The notes below the pieces were generated by a model. That model saw nothing but the letters and a program-made list of their open reading frames with translations, had not been told where the DNA came from and ran no database searches. This document shows, in pieces, positions 39,801 to 51,604 of a stretch of DNA of 64,000 bases. Within the stretch, counting starts at the first letter, position 1, and each line of letters opens with the position of its first letter. The DNA lies in contig JAHDVF020001252.1 in the NCBI GenBank assembly GCA_022606425.2, positions 62,001 through 126,000 of the forward strand, in the 5' to 3' direction. The DNA comes from Lepidostoma basale (lineage: Eukaryota; Arthropoda; Insecta; Trichoptera; Lepidostomatidae). A program made the translations under genes and the position numbers.

Positions 39801-42800
39801 TATATTCAATATGAAAGAAACGGTTATGCTCAAGATTTTAACAATTATTAGAAAAAGAGAAAAAAATATTGATTTAATGTGTAAACGGAACACGGAACAG
39901 AGAAAGACCTATACGAAAGTGTGAAATCGAGAGACATGATATGTATTTTACTGTTCAAACAGTTGTATTTTTTAAATCTTAGTTCATGTGTACAGTTGAA
40001 GTATGTACTTATTTAATAAATACTCCAATCTTACTTCTTTTGTACAGTTGAAGTACACTTCATATATAAAATATGCAATAGTAAAGTTTTCCAATCTTAT
40101 TTCATATGCACGGTTAAAGCGTGTACGAGTATTGTGAATCTTTTTGTCTTGCTGTGTATTTTCAATTAAACTATGTATCCTGAATCTTTTTTGTCTTACT
40201 TCTTATATACAATTCATATTTTTACAGTAAACATTTTGTGATCTACTTCATATATACAGTTGAAGTAACACAAGACTTTTTCTTTATAATGAGAGTAAGA
40301 GAAACGCAAATAAATAAATAAATAATAAGAACTTTAAATTATTATTTTATATTTTAAATTGAATCATAATATTTGTTATAACAAAAGCATAAACATTCCA
40401 AAATAAATCTATATAAAATCTGTCAGATCATGTAAACAACAACAATTTTATAATATTTGTATAAACATGTATCTTTACTGAAGAAGGACTGTTTGTCCGA
40501 AACATACTATTCTCCTTCTTCTTCTTCTTTTGATAGATCTGACGATTTGTGACACAGAAATCATATTTCGTCGGATGATGAGATCCAGCTGTCCCTCCAT
40601 CTCTTAGTCCCAAGCCTGGATGAGAAAGGAGGAGGGTCACTGGGTTAGGCTAGCCACCTGCTCGGGGTAAAAAAGATTCGCGCTCATAGTACAGAAAACA
40701 CAGCCTCGGAACACGGATTGTCCGAAACATGTCTGTATAATATTTTTTTTTTAATAATAGTGTTGTATATACAAAGTGTATAAAAAATAAAAATAGAAAT
40801 AAACCATCATAACAACACAAAGTACGGCGTATATGGAAGAAATAAATAAATGTTTAAATATGTATTTTTTGAAATGCATCTTTGGAACAACCATTTTTTA
40901 CCATTTATATATATTATATAATAAAAACCTATTTAAAAAAAGTATTTACATCTAAAATATTATTTTTACTTCTCGTGGATAGTTAAAGTGTGTGGGGTAA
41001 AACTTTTCGATCTTACTTCATACGCACAGTTGAAGTGCGTATTGTGAGTCCTTTCTGTCTTACTATATACTCGTATATTCAGTTGAATTGGTTATTCCGA
41101 TTTTTGTAACATTGTATTATATATTCAGTTGTACAGGTTTTTTCTATTATTTTAATTATTATTAAGTGTACTTATTATATTTGGCAGCTTTCTGTGGAAA
41201 TGTCTCACTTACCCGCATAAGCGTAAATGAGCAATACATGACTGGAATAGTTTGTCGGTTGTTGATATGGCAGTCGATATAAATTTCTTGTCCAGGAACG
41301 AATCCAGATTTAGGGAGTTCTGTGGTAATTTCCAGAAGGCCAACATTAGTGCACATGAATCTGTATTTCTTCGAAAGTACCTGCTTAATAGGAAGCTGCA
41401 AATAAATTCAAAATACACCTTAAAAAGTTAATAAATAAATATGAGATCATTAGACAAATATATAATATAATTATAATCATACATTTTGATGTCTATAACG
41501 TGAGAGGAAATAGAAAGCAAGGTGTAAGAAAACTTAATGGCTGAAAATAATGAGTGTATCACTTATATATTGTATTATGTAAGTGTTTCATCGGATATTA
41601 GATATACCATCCATTGAGTTGTTGATTTTTTTCAAATGATTCATATTTTAAATTTGATTGGAGGCAAGGACGATGCCTCCACGTGAGTTGTTACTTGTAA
41701 ATATAATACAGTACCCGGTGACTTGACTTTGTTCCCGAAAACACCAAAGTCGGCAATATAGATTATTTCACCTGCCAGTGTGTAGAATCAATCTACCTAA
41801 TGAATGCCCGTGGACAGGACATTAATCATTCTAAGCCGCATCGCTTCGGTATAAAATCAAAGAAGACCGAAGTTTATTAGCAAAACCTAAGCAATATGCA
41901 TTTTGTTAGATGTTGTTATTGTAGACAGTATTAATATTACTATTTTTTTAATCGCTCATTATCTTCTTCTTCTCCTTCTTCGTCAGCCTTCATCGGTCCA
42001 CTGCTGGACATAGGCCTCTTCCCTTCCTTTCCACTCGTCTCTATTTTCTGCCAGCTGCAGCCACATTTACCCCTCCCCCCGACGGCAACAATGTCGTCGG
42101 CCCACCTGCGGCCTGCCGACGCTTCTCCTATTTACCCATGGTCTCCACCTTATTATTTTCTGCTTCCATCTATCCTCACTTTGTCTCACCACATGACCCG
42201 CCCATTGCCACTTCAGTCTCGCTAGTCGTTCCATGATGTCCGTTATTTTTGTTCGGCGTCTAATCTCCTCATTTCTGATTTTATCTCGGAGACTGACGCC
42301 GAGCATATGTCTTTCCATGGAACGCTGCGTGACTCTTAATCTCTCTACATTTCTCTTGGTGAGGGTTATAGTCTCCATCCCATAGGTCATCACCGGCAGT
42401 ATGCATGAATCATAGACTATTATTTTTAGACATATTGGAGTTTCTTTGTTTTCAAAACAAATCGCTCATTATAGCGGGAGTCAAATCTATGTAAAAGGTA
42501 TAGCTAAAATTTTGATTCTCATGACGTGTGATAGGTTGATAATCGCCATTTTATTTTCACGTGAATTCAACATACGAATAAAGACAGTGTTTCAATCACA
42601 CTGCCATTGCCGGGAATTGAACTCGGGACCTTCGAAGGTCGTCATATAACTTTATAACACTATATTTGAATAATGAGATACGTGATAATATTATGCGATG
42701 ATTCGATGGGATATACTTACAGCATTCGTCGGATTAGCATTGAGATCGCTCGTACACAGAACGTTGAAGGGAAATTCTCTCCACTTCTCCTCTTTTTTAT

Positions 42801-45800
42801 TCAGATTCAACGTAACTTTGACGTAATATCTGATCTTGCCGATTTCTCCCTCGAAGGACGAAGGTAACAAGGGGGGAAGCTGGGCTGAGAAGTTGAAAGA
42901 ACTCAACCCCGCCTTTATGGTTATCCATTCACCTGAAAAACATGTTTCAAATTACGCAATACTGTACGTATGTTTCTTAATGTGATCAACTGTGTGACTA
43001 ACACAGACATCAACAGCAGCGACTCTTATAATCTATTGTGATTAACTTGTTTGATATATTTTTTTTAATATGCATCATTAGTAAACCACATTGTAAAAAC
43101 GAATTTAAAATTAATTGCGTGACATCCATGCCAACAGATATGCAACTTTCATTTCAATCTGTGGAAATAAATACGAATAACGTTGCAATTCCAGTCAGAG
43201 AAAATAAAGCAAATTACTTCAGCGTTTTTGCTTTCATCGTTGCGAATGGAAAAGCTTTCCTGTTAGCGATATGAAATTTAAGTCACTTCTATAGACTGTA
43301 CCGTTCATCGGTTTATTCTTAGTATGCCATTGGCGTAATTTTTTTTTAAAAGACTAACACCAAAGATTTTAATCAATGATATTAGAATTTATTTTACAAT
43401 CTTCAATGTGCGCCGACTACAGTGGATCAGTATTGCATTTGAACGGCCGTAACGTTGAAAGGGTGGAAAAATTTAAATACCTCGGCAGCATACTAACTTC
43501 TTGACCCAGATGTAGAGATAAAATGCAGAATTGAGGCAGCAAGAGCTACGTTTAATAAAATGAAATCACTCTTCTGCAATGATAACGTAAACTTGAAACT
43601 CCGCCAGAGAATGATCAAATGCTATGTGTGGTCTGTTTTATTGTACGGGTGTGAACCTTGGACCCTGAAAGTTAACTCAATGAACAGACTGGAAGCATTT
43701 GAAATGTGGCTCCATCGCCGAATGCTCAGAATTCCCTGGACAGACATGGTTACCAATACCGAAGTCCTGAGGCGAGCTAGAGTTGACAGGGAATTGTTAT
43801 CAACTATCAAGGTTCGAAAGATCTCATATCTGGGTCATATACTGCGTATGGATAAGTACCACCTTCTCCAACTGATATTGCAGGGAAAAATTGAGGGACG
43901 CTGAGGCCCGGAAGGAGACAAATGTCCTGGTTGCAAAACGTGAGGGAGTGGACCGGCATCCGAAGTGTTGAGGAGCTGTTCCGAGCGGCGCAGGACAGGG
44001 ACAGGTTCGCCGAGGTGATCGCCAACGTTGGGGGGACCCGACAGGGCACTTGAAGAAGAAGAAGAAGAATGTGCGCCGAAAAAATCTCATTATTATGAAC
44101 AAGGAATCTGGTCGTGTCCAGGCTCGAACCCAAGTCCCCTTGATCAAAAGCCAAGCATTCTATCTCCTAGACCACCACCCGATTGATTTTACAAAATGCC
44201 CTGCTTAAAAAAAATAATATAATGTATGTACGAGTATGTACTCGAACATAATTAAAAATATTACCTGATTTCTGAAATCCTTGAGTTAAGCTGACCTGGC
44301 CTGATTTGAAGTAGATGTCATGAGCTTCATAAATTGCTGATTTTCGCCGTTTTCCCTCACCATATTTTCCTTTCCATTGCGTCTTTGCTTCTCCGATCAC
44401 TTCTATAGAGAGCCCTGCAAAATAACATATATTTTATACAAACATATATATTCCAAAGTATTTTTAAAATTATATCTAATATAATATTTTGCCTTCATTT
44501 TTATATAATATTTAAACACAATGTGCTATGTTATTTTATTTCTTGTTAAACCCACACGTTCAAATGACTGTCATCATTCTTCTTCGAAAATTAATTTTAA
44601 AGTCAATAATAATACAAATAAATTGTTTTTAGATAATGGATACTAGGGATTCCCTCGGAGAGTCTGGTGGTATAGTATATTTGTATTTAACCTCTATTTT
44701 GCATCTGCATTCATTCGCAGTAAAAAAAAGTTTTCTAGTTAACTACATTTACAGTTCAAACAGATAATCCCAATTCATCGTAAAAATGCTTGTAATTTAT
44801 TTTTAAGGAGTAAAAGTAAAAAGGTTAATATAAGTACATTCAAATTTGAGCTGCAAAAGTAGTCTGTGGAATTCGAAACACATTTTTTGATCTGCAAATG
44901 TAACCAGCCGCACCATATGGGTTAAAAGGCTTTTAGATAGTGGGAATATATCAAAAATCGAACTTTAATGGTAAAATTTTCAATAGATACAGTACATTTT
45001 TCCTTTATTTTCAATAAATTTTGATCTTTCAAATTTCTTGGTGATTAAACGTTAAATAAAACTTATGTATTACATATTATAATATGTTTTAAAATAATAA
45101 CACTGTCGTTTTAATATATTTGACTTATGGAACTAATGAATAGAAATTATACACTAGAAATCCTCAAGTCGGTGAAGTTGGGACACATCATTCATAACAG
45201 AATTCTCCTACTCCTTTCTCCTTAAATACCCTTTCTACTTTTCAAGCTCCCATTCCCAATAATAATTTCAACTGCACATTAATCAATTATTAATAATCAG
45301 GCTAAATATTTATTTTCAATGGTATGTTTTTTTTTACATAATATGTACATATTATGTATTATTATATAATTATGTACTTTTAAAATTGTAATTGTGTATT
45401 ATTACTTGTAAGTATATATTATTTCTGTTAAAATGCAATAAGTCCAGGTAAAAACATATTTAAATTCAAATGTATTTTTCTAGTGTATTGTATTGATTTG
45501 TAAATGTGTGTTTTTCCGCACTGTAATTAGTATTTGTAATTTTAAGGATAAGTCATAATATTTTAAATTTATATAATAAGTCTTTCTTTGTTTATGGTTT
45601 AGTTATATATTTAATACCTTACCTCCAAAATAAATGGTGGTTAATATTTTTTAATTGTATAAAGCTATTTAATAAATTCATGTGAAACATAAACAGCGTT
45701 TTTTTTTTCAATTCCAAAGATTTTACAATGGGATTCAAACCTTTACTTTTGTGAGTGTATACATGTCAAATATTGTGTAAATTAATCGCAGAAATAATAA

Positions 45801-48800
45801 AAACCGAGTCATGCTCATCTCTCTGGAGGAATAACATGAAAAGAATTTATTTATTTATAAATTTAAATAAATTAAATAAAAATTCCAAACAGAATTATTC
45901 AAATTTCAATATCTTTGCTATCTCGGAGAATTACAGGTGTTAGACATTAAAATAAAATAATTTTATCTGGCATCATTCGGTACATAGCAGATAATATTTG
46001 TACGTATTATCTTTACCTATTGTCATAAATATATTTGTTTTCTCGATAAAATTTGTTTTGTTTCTTGAAAAAATATTCGCACACTACTTATCTTGATTGC
46101 GATAAACTTGCTGTTTCGATGATACTTCTCTTCAATATTTTGATGGTAGATATACAAAACTGGATGCTTAACGATAATGCACTTTGCACAATGTGAGCGC
46201 TGCGGGTTAGAGATTAGTCAATGAGAAATTATTTATGTTTCTACACCCACACTGAACGCCACACTGTTATATTCTGACATAACTTTCGCGCCACATCTAC
46301 ATTCACACATCGTGACATGAACGCTCGTCGATTGTTCCTACTTTGAACAATGCCGCCTTTTAGTAACTGATTCATTCAATCATGCCATGTCTACCTTGGC
46401 TAACTAACTAACTAACTAACCATCACGCCGTTTCCCCGGAGGGGTAGGCAGAGAGGATGGATCGCCACATTGTTCTATCCTGCCATAATTCTCACGCCTC
46501 TTTTACATCCACACATCGTGACATGCACGCTCGTTACCTTTCAGTAATTGATTAATTTGGTCATGCCATGTCTGCCTTGGCCTTCCTCGACTTCTTTTCC
46601 CATTCACACTACTTGTATATATCTTTTTAACCATTCTTCCCTCATCCTTTCGTTGCATATGTCAAAACCATCTTAGTGACCCTTTCTTAATTTTATTTAT
46701 CACGCATTCATCCGCCTTACATTCCTTTCTTACTGCATCATTAGATATTCGACCACACATTCTTCTTAGTGACTTCATTTCTACGGTATTTATCCTACTT
46801 TCATCCTTCTTCTGTCAACTCAAAGCTTCACTTCCATACATAAGGGTTGGGACTAGAACTCCATTGTGCACTGCCATTTTTGTTTCAGTTGATATATTTC
46901 TATTTGCGGTAATGACTTTGAGCGCATCGTTTATTTTGTTTCTAGCTTCAACCCTTCTTCCGATATCTTTCTCCATTCTTCCATCTCTTGTAAACATGCT
47001 TCCCAGATAAACCATATTCTTTGGCCTTTCTCATATTTACTTTCGCACTACTTGAATATTTATTTTTTAACCATTCTTCCCTCATTCATTCATTCCATAT
47101 GTCCAAACCATCTTAGTGACCCTTTCTTAATTTTATTTAAGACGCATTTATCCGCTTTACATTTTTTCTTTATTCATTATTAGAGATAATTATAGAAAAA
47201 CTATTTTAATTAACAAGTGTTACTATTAGAGATAATTTTAAGATATAGGATTTTTTTGTGGTTTGGTTTTTAAACTGGCAACATTGTTTCTACAGACTGT
47301 CAATTTGACAGTTGACAGATGATTTGTAGTCAGTACATTTTGCCATTTTACCCAGTTGCTCGATAAAGTTGTCAAAAATTGGACTTCACGATTACGCTTT
47401 ATTCGAGCTAGCCGTGGCGCTTAACTATATTTAAACTATAATGGCATAAAATTATATTTTAAATAAAAGCAATATCATAGACATTAACATTATTTTAATG
47501 TGTTTTTTTTTTTCATTTTAAATTTGTATACCTCTAAAAAAACACCCTATATTAGCAGACACATTTGAAAACACAAATATTTCTTAATTAGTACTGTTGA
47601 ATATTAATTTATTTACTTCCCATCGAGGGCAATATCAAAATGATGAACAAACTCCTTGCCATATTAATATTATTTTAAAAATTATCAATATTGTGAGTGA
47701 AAGACAGAGGCAATAAAATGTCGAAAACTTTTAAATTTGATAACTTAGAACCTATCACGTGATGTGACATGTAACGGTCCTATTGTTGGGCTCAGAATAA
47801 TAAAAACTGTTTTCCTTTTCATATGTCAAGAATAAAAAGGCGAAGGGAAAAGATAATAAAACGTCCTAAATCAAAAATCTCTACAATAGACGCACGTCGT
47901 GTTGTTGATTAATTTTTTTACATTGTTGCCAGTTGTGAAAATATTTTTAATTTGGGGAGAATTTAATAAATTTTTATTTATAATAATATTTTATGGTACT
48001 TATGTAAAATCCCTGCGATGAAAAAATATACAGAATAGTTTTCCGTAATATACCTATAATAAATATCGTTGAATAATAACTAACCAACCAACCAACAATG
48101 TATAATAAATCTCAGTGTTAAATAATAAATACGAATGAAAGCTTTTGTTTCTTGGGAATTTTTGTTATATTTTATAATATTGACATATTTGATAATGTCT
48201 TGCCCAGCCAAAACATATCATATAGAAAAAATATAAACACTATGTCTGAATCTGAAGGTACGCGGGTTCAAATATCTCCTCTTATATTAAATAATAATTA
48301 AATAAAACGCAAAGCATCGACAGACTGATGCCAGCGAGCCGGGCGAAACCGGTAGCTGTCTAAATAAAGACAAAAGTGGAAGTAGTTAAAAAACATCGTT
48401 TTATTTAATTATTATTTAAAATGAACTTCCATCAAGAGATTTCAGTAAAATCATTTGATTATCCTCTCATATTCTTATTCTTCTTCTCGGTGCTATATCC
48501 GGTGCGAGATTTGACCTCCTCCACAACATCCTCCACTGGCTCCTGTCTCTCTCAATTCTCTGTCTTTCTAGTTTCTCCCAGTTTCTTTCACGTAGCCACC
48601 CATGTTTTTCTTAATTTGCCTCTTCCATCCGTCCATCCATCCATCTTGACATCCATCTGGACGTAATCTTTGATTGTCTGCCTTCTGGCATTCTTTCTAT
48701 ATGACCAGTCCACAGTAAGCTTTAAGACATACAGAATCTTGTGGTTATTGTTTAAGGTAGTAGTCTGGTAACTTAAGCCGATTTTCATGTCTTTTTTGGA

Positions 48801-49778
48801 GGGCGTTTTTTTGTAGGAAAATAAAAATGAATCGTTTTAGAAATTTAGAATGTTTTTATTTACATATTAAAGATATCAAAAAAAAATATTTTTTAATAAA
48901 TTTAATAGTTTAATATTATTATTATTAATCGAAGTTGCCACCTCGAAAAAAAACCACATGGGTGGCCCGGGTGATTTTGACTCTTGATGTTATGTGAAAT
49001 CAAAAATTCTTAATCTAAAGACATGTCATTCTGGTCGGAACTACAGAAGTTAAATTTCATGGATAAATAACAAAATGGCGGACTTTGAAAAAAAAAGTCA
49101 GCAAAGAAGGGGTTGTAAAATAAAAAGTTAGGGGTGAAAAAATGTCTCTGTAGTTCCAACCAGAATGACATGTCTTTAGATTAAGAATTTTCAAGATTTT
49201 TTTATTTCAGATAACATCAAGAGCCAAAATCACCCAAACCACCCACGTGCTTTTTATTCGAGGTGCCAACTTCGATTAATAATAATAATAATAATAAACT
49301 ATTAAATTTTTTTCAAAAAATTTTTTTTTGTATCTTTAATATGTAAATAAAAACATTCTAAATTTTCAAAACGATTCATTTTTATTTTCCTACAAAAAAA
49401 ACGCCTTCCAAAAAGACATGAAAATCGGCTTAAGTTACCAGACTATTACCTTAATCAGTACTTGTAGCTTAATAATTTTTTGATTCTGTAAGCCCCATCC
49501 TCAACGTAGATCAATTTTTATATCAGGATCTTTCTTACTTGCTAGCATTCTTCTTTCTGCTTTAAGGACCATGTTTTAAAGCCGTTCACGCCTCTTACAA
49601 GCAGTTACAATCTATATTACATAATTAGCATAATTTTCTATCGTATTTTTTATGTTTTACCGTATATCTTCTTAGCACTGTCCAACGTTATATTGAACAA
49701 TCCGTTCACAAGCTGGCCACTGTAGAAGACGCCTCTAGGAGAGTCTTGGTACACAACACTGCAGTTCTTTAGAGACAT
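36878..49778 (-). CDS. Arrestin domain-containing protein, gene C (complete)
   Basis: Third alpha-arrestin. Exons: 49661-49778, 44265-44414, 42721-42932, 41213-41395, 39541-39729, 38296-38503, 36878-36972; total 1155 nt, 384 aa. It starts MSLKNCSVVYQDSPRG. The N half carries 'VIGEAKTQWKGKY' and 'GKIRYYVKV'; the C half carries 'GFVPGQEIYIDCHINN' and 'TVQYVIR'. Exon 7 gives PPTYEESQ followed by a 22-residue end (last residues DTDKF), a proper PPxY close to the C terminus as the family expects. Splice phases and exon lengths equal those of gene B in exons 1, 3, 4 and 5. The exon 6 donor is uncertain: CTT|gtaata at 38295 or CAAG|gtgatt about 40 nt further on. Both are phase 1 and keep the PPTY frame, but the second adds a hydrophobic stretch. 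Without exon 7, exon 6 reads to a stop at 38219. Confidence 0.92.
37050..37210. repeat. Shared block with 63110-63160
   Basis: GGCAAGGGGTCTATGGGACA and AAAAGTTTGGGAACTTC recur at 63114-63155 (GGCAAGGGGTCTATGATGCA). Possibly the end of an old hAT-type element. Intron 6 of gene C. Confidence 0.4.
37570..37735. repeat. F1 foldback copy
   Basis: GAGTTTTCTAGAAGTGTTAT and GCGAAACATGTCATCCCCAT with complementary arms; left arm shortened. Confidence 0.8.
37740..38290. other. Intron 6 of gene C remainder
   Basis: An RTE-1 antisense scrap (CTTAGTGATCCTTCC) at 37745-37840 and a TTTGATTTGATTTGATT run near 38168. A GC-richer block at 37900-37985 (CGACCGTCGCCGTCGTTCG) is unexplained. Confidence 0.4.
38550..39480. 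other. Intron 5 of gene C
   Basis: 38560-38620 is an F5 end (inverted CTTCATACGAAAGTGTAC). 39000-39440 is a G-rich block with a 152-codon minus-strand frame that lacks any motif I know; it may be transposon-derived. Confidence 0.35.
39970..40300 (+). repeat. Degenerate minisatellite in intron 4 of gene C
   Basis: Irregular units built on CTTACTTCATATACAGTTGA followed by AGTRTGTA and TGTGAATCTTTTTGTCTTAC. TACAGTTGAAGT recurs at 39991, 40043 and 40265, with variants at 40109 and 41025. Spacing varies from about 50 to 90 bases. A second patch is at 40970-41140. Confidence 0.6.
40430..40760. other. Repeat remnant between minisatellite patches
   Basis: GAAGAAGGACTGTTTGTCCG and CGGATTGTCCGAAACATGTC form a distant inverted pair around (TTC)n and a GC-richer block with CCTCCATCTCTTAGTCCCAA. 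Not identified. Confidence 0.35.
41945..42445 (-). mobile_element. RTE-like LINE ORF end, antisense
   Basis: Minus-strand frame 'MMTYGMETITLTKRNVERLR', 'KITDIMERLARLKWQWAGHV', 'RRSVGRPQVGRRHCC'; frameshift before the end. Same family as 60770-61195. Confidence 0.85.
42460..42655 (-). repeat. SINE copy
   Basis: AATCGCTCATTATAGCGGGA tail side, ACGTGTGATAGGTTGATAAT, and box B-like GAGTTCAATTCCC near the right end. Diverged. It ends 65 bases from exon 3 of gene C. Confidence 0.75.
43390..44065 (+). mobile_element. RTE-like LINE ORF end, second family
   Basis: 'GRNVERVEKFKYLGSILTS'-like codons with a stop, then an open frame 'NVNLKLRQRMIKCYVWSVLL', 'YGCEPWTLKVNSMNRLEAFE', 'VRKISYLGHILRMDKYHLLQ'. 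A one-base shift leads to 'WLQNVREWTGIRSVEELFRA'. Ends with (GAA)n at 44053. Sister copy at 52895-53335. Confidence 0.88.
44500..46230. other. Intron 1 of gene C, AT-rich
   Basis: Mostly low-complexity AT. GTAAATACCC-like block at 45195-45265 (CTCCTACTCCTTTCTCCTTA, complement of 10850-10890) is a small shared inverted repeat with intron 1 of gene A. No exon seen. Confidence 0.35.
46235..47200 (-). mobile_element. RTE-1 LINE, two or three antisense copies
   Basis: 46235-46390 truncated. 46397-47035 is longer: (CTAA)n, ACCATCACGCCGTTTCCCC and, on the minus strand, 'MVYLGSMFTRDGRMEKDIGR', 'RVEARNKINDALKVITANRN' and 'MAVHNGVLVPTLMYGSEA', the farthest 5' extent of this ORF in the window. 47040-47190 is a partial duplicate. 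Confidence 0.85.
47200..48120. other. Intron 1 of gene C, no gene seen
   Basis: AT-rich with a short GC-richer patch at 47270-47440. Nothing recognised. Confidence 0.3.
48120..48470. repeat. F1 fragment then short F6 copy
   Basis: F1 48125-48235 (GAAAGCTTTTGTTTCTTGGG). F6 48282-48465 keeps mainly one arm: CATCGACAGACTGATGCCAG, CGAGCCGGGCGAAACCGGTA, AAGTAGTTAAAAAACATCG. Confidence 0.65.
48466..48690 (-). mobile_element. LINE fragment, antisense
   Basis: TTATTCTTCTTCTCGGTGCT and CATCCATCTTGACATCCATC resemble complements of RTE-like ORF ends ('GWMSRWMDG'). Low certainty on family. Confidence 0.45.
48756..49450. mobile_element. 695-bp palindromic element with TTAA duplication
   Basis: Flanked by TTAA (48752-48755, 49451-49454). 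Inverted arms of about 300 bases run from GGTAGTAGTCTGGTAACTTA inward through GCCGATTTTCATGTC, the (TTATTA)n patch and GGTGGCCCGGGTGATTTTG to TAAAGACATGTCATTCTGGT. The loop is about 100 bases (ATGGCGGACTTTG, AGGGGTTGTAAAAT). No ORF. Intron 1 of gene C. Confidence 0.9.
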
Positions 49779-49865
49779 TTTTAAAGCGGAAAAATCCCAT
49801 ACACAGTGCACTTGGAACAATGACTCTGTAAAATAAACGACTCCTCGCACTCGAACTATAGAAAC
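49779..49865 (-). promoter_or_regulatory. 5' leader region of gene C, TSS unresolved
   Basis: The 85 bases before the gene C ATG contain, on the minus strand, either a good acceptor (TTATTTTACAG at about 49832) or a CTATAG box near 49858 followed by a possible initiator. So exon 1 may be preceded by a non-coding exon or may be the true first exon. Nothing decides between them. Confidence 0.3.
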
Positions 49866-50055
49866 TAAGGTATGGAAACCGATCTGCGTCAGACATTGTT
49901 TGAATGTTAGTTATCTGTTCTTATCTTATCGAAATAGGATAATAAATCAACTCGAAACCGATAACACTGCAGCCAATTATTTGGCTCTCTATGCTTCGTA
50001 TTATTAAGCGGAGTTTCCAGAAATTAGCATTAACATAATGAATTACGTACTAATC

Positions 50056-50210
50056 GGACGGCCTTCTTGGCAGCAGCCATGACTGCCACACCGAAGGTAC
50101 CGAATTGGATTCCTGGAAATGACAGTTTTAAAAAATAAACCTCACGCTGTCTTTGGTTTTGTTCAATTATCGTGGCAATAAAAATGGCAATAGACTACCT
50201 ATCACATGCA
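50056..50210 (+). repeat. SINE copy, plus orientation, degenerate
   Basis: GACGGCCTTCTTGGCAGCAG head remnant, ACCTTCGGTGTGGCAGTCAT inverted block, then GCAATAGACTACCTATCACA tail block. Box B is eroded. Confidence 0.55.
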
Positions 50211-50640
50211 GTGGCGGTACGTCCATACAAGCCGAGAAGCCGGGCTTGCCTTAAAAAGTTTATAAAAAAACGATGTTTTTAGCGCGTTTGAGCCGTCTAC
50301 GAATAAAACAATATTTTGAATTTCGCACGAGTTAAAGCGATTTAATTCGTTGCGTCGCAAATGACTCCGCCGTGTATATTTTAATTCACTCATACGTACC
50401 GTAGGCATAGGTGAGATGCCCGCGAAATCGCCTACGTCCACATGTTTTGTTTCATGTTTTCGATGAGCTTCATATTGGGCTTGCAAAATGTAAAAGTGTC
50501 TTTGTCACACTTATGTATTTTTGTTTGTCACACTTATGCATATATACCAGAAGATATCTACAATTTTTTGTATGGATTTGAAGCCGGGCTTTATCACTCT
50601 GAAGCTTTATTACTATTCGATACAGAAATGTAACTGTGAC
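50211..50640. mobile_element. hAT-type element with only its left end clear
   Basis: CAGTGGCGGTACGTCCATAC and GCCGAGAAGCCGGGCTTGCC match the end of the MITE at 20935. The right end is not evident; GAAGCCGGGCTTTATCACTC near 50581 may be an internal scrap. A minus-strand frame 50202-50486 has 'EAHRKHETKHVDVGDFAGI', unidentified. Confidence 0.5.
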
Positions 50641-50669
50641 TAACTAACTTACTTACATAGAAATGTAAC

Positions 50670-51240
50670 TAACTAACTAACCATCACGTCGTTTACCCGG
50701 AGGGTAGGTAGAAAGGATAGACCCCCATACTGCTCTGTCTTGTCGTACCTCCCGAGATTCCTCTACATTCACACATCGTAACATGCACGCTCGTCAATTT
50801 TTCCGACTCTGAATGTGGTCGCCTTTAAGCATTTGATTAATTTGGTCAATGCCACGCTTTCTTTAGTCTTCCACGGCTTGTCTTTCTACTCACAGTGCCT
50901 GTAAACAACATTTTAATCATTTTTATCTTGTCCATATGTCCTAAACCATATTAGATATCCTTTTTTTATTTTGATTTTGATGAAATCATCTACCTTACAT
51001 GTCTTCCTTATTTCGTCGTTCGGTATTCTATCATATACACACTTCTCAGTGATCTCATTTCTAGGGCATTTATCCTTCTTTTGCCGGCTTCAAGCTTCAC
51101 TTCCATACATAAGTGTTGGCACTAGAACTCTATTATGTATTGCCATCTTTCCTTTAGTGGATATATTTCTATTTTCAGGGTTGACTTTAATGACCCTTCT
51201 TTCGATGTCTATGTATAAATGCATTTCATCTTATTATCTA
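50670..51240 (-). mobile_element. RTE-1 LINE 3' end, antisense, degenerate
   Basis: (CTAA)n, ACCATCACGTCGTTTACCC, TTGATTAATTTGGTCAATGC and CACTTCCATACATAAGTGTT in the usual order. Confidence 0.8.
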
Positions 51241-51432
51241 GTTATAGTTGGATCTACTTAAATATGTATTAATAAAATTTCTTATGTATAACACATATTG
51301 GGCTGAACATTTGAGATGTCTTCCTTCGTCCAATATAATGTCACTCAGCGTGAAATCAAGGTTATAGAGTCTTACCACAGAATATATTAAAGATTTTGTG
51401 ATGGAATTGTTAATGGGCCTAATATTAGATGT

Positions 51433-51600
51433 TATCAAATCAAATCAAATCAAATCAGTTTATTCACTCAATAGACATTACAAACAGGAAAATGTTTAAG
51501 GCATCTATTAAGTACAGGTAAAATATTATAAAAATACAACAAAGTACCAGGAACGCATTAGAGATGGTTCGACATTAGGAAGACAAATGTACACGCAGTT
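51433..51600 (-). mobile_element. LINE 3' end with TCAAA repeats, antisense
   Basis: ATCAAATCAAATCAAATCAA at 51435, then AGTACAGGTAAAATATTATA and GGAACGCATTAGAGATGGTT. 5' truncated. Confidence 0.75.
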
Positions 51601-51604
51601 ATGT

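Noticed and set aside
43807..44154. Two overlapping minus-strand frames of 107-115 codons
   Set aside because: They are antisense shadows of the RTE-like ORF end at 43390-44065.
50056..50210. Extra small exon of gene C reading 'MAAAKKAV' on the minus strand
   Set aside because: The sequence aligns with a degenerate SINE copy, and the apparent acceptor falls in its body.
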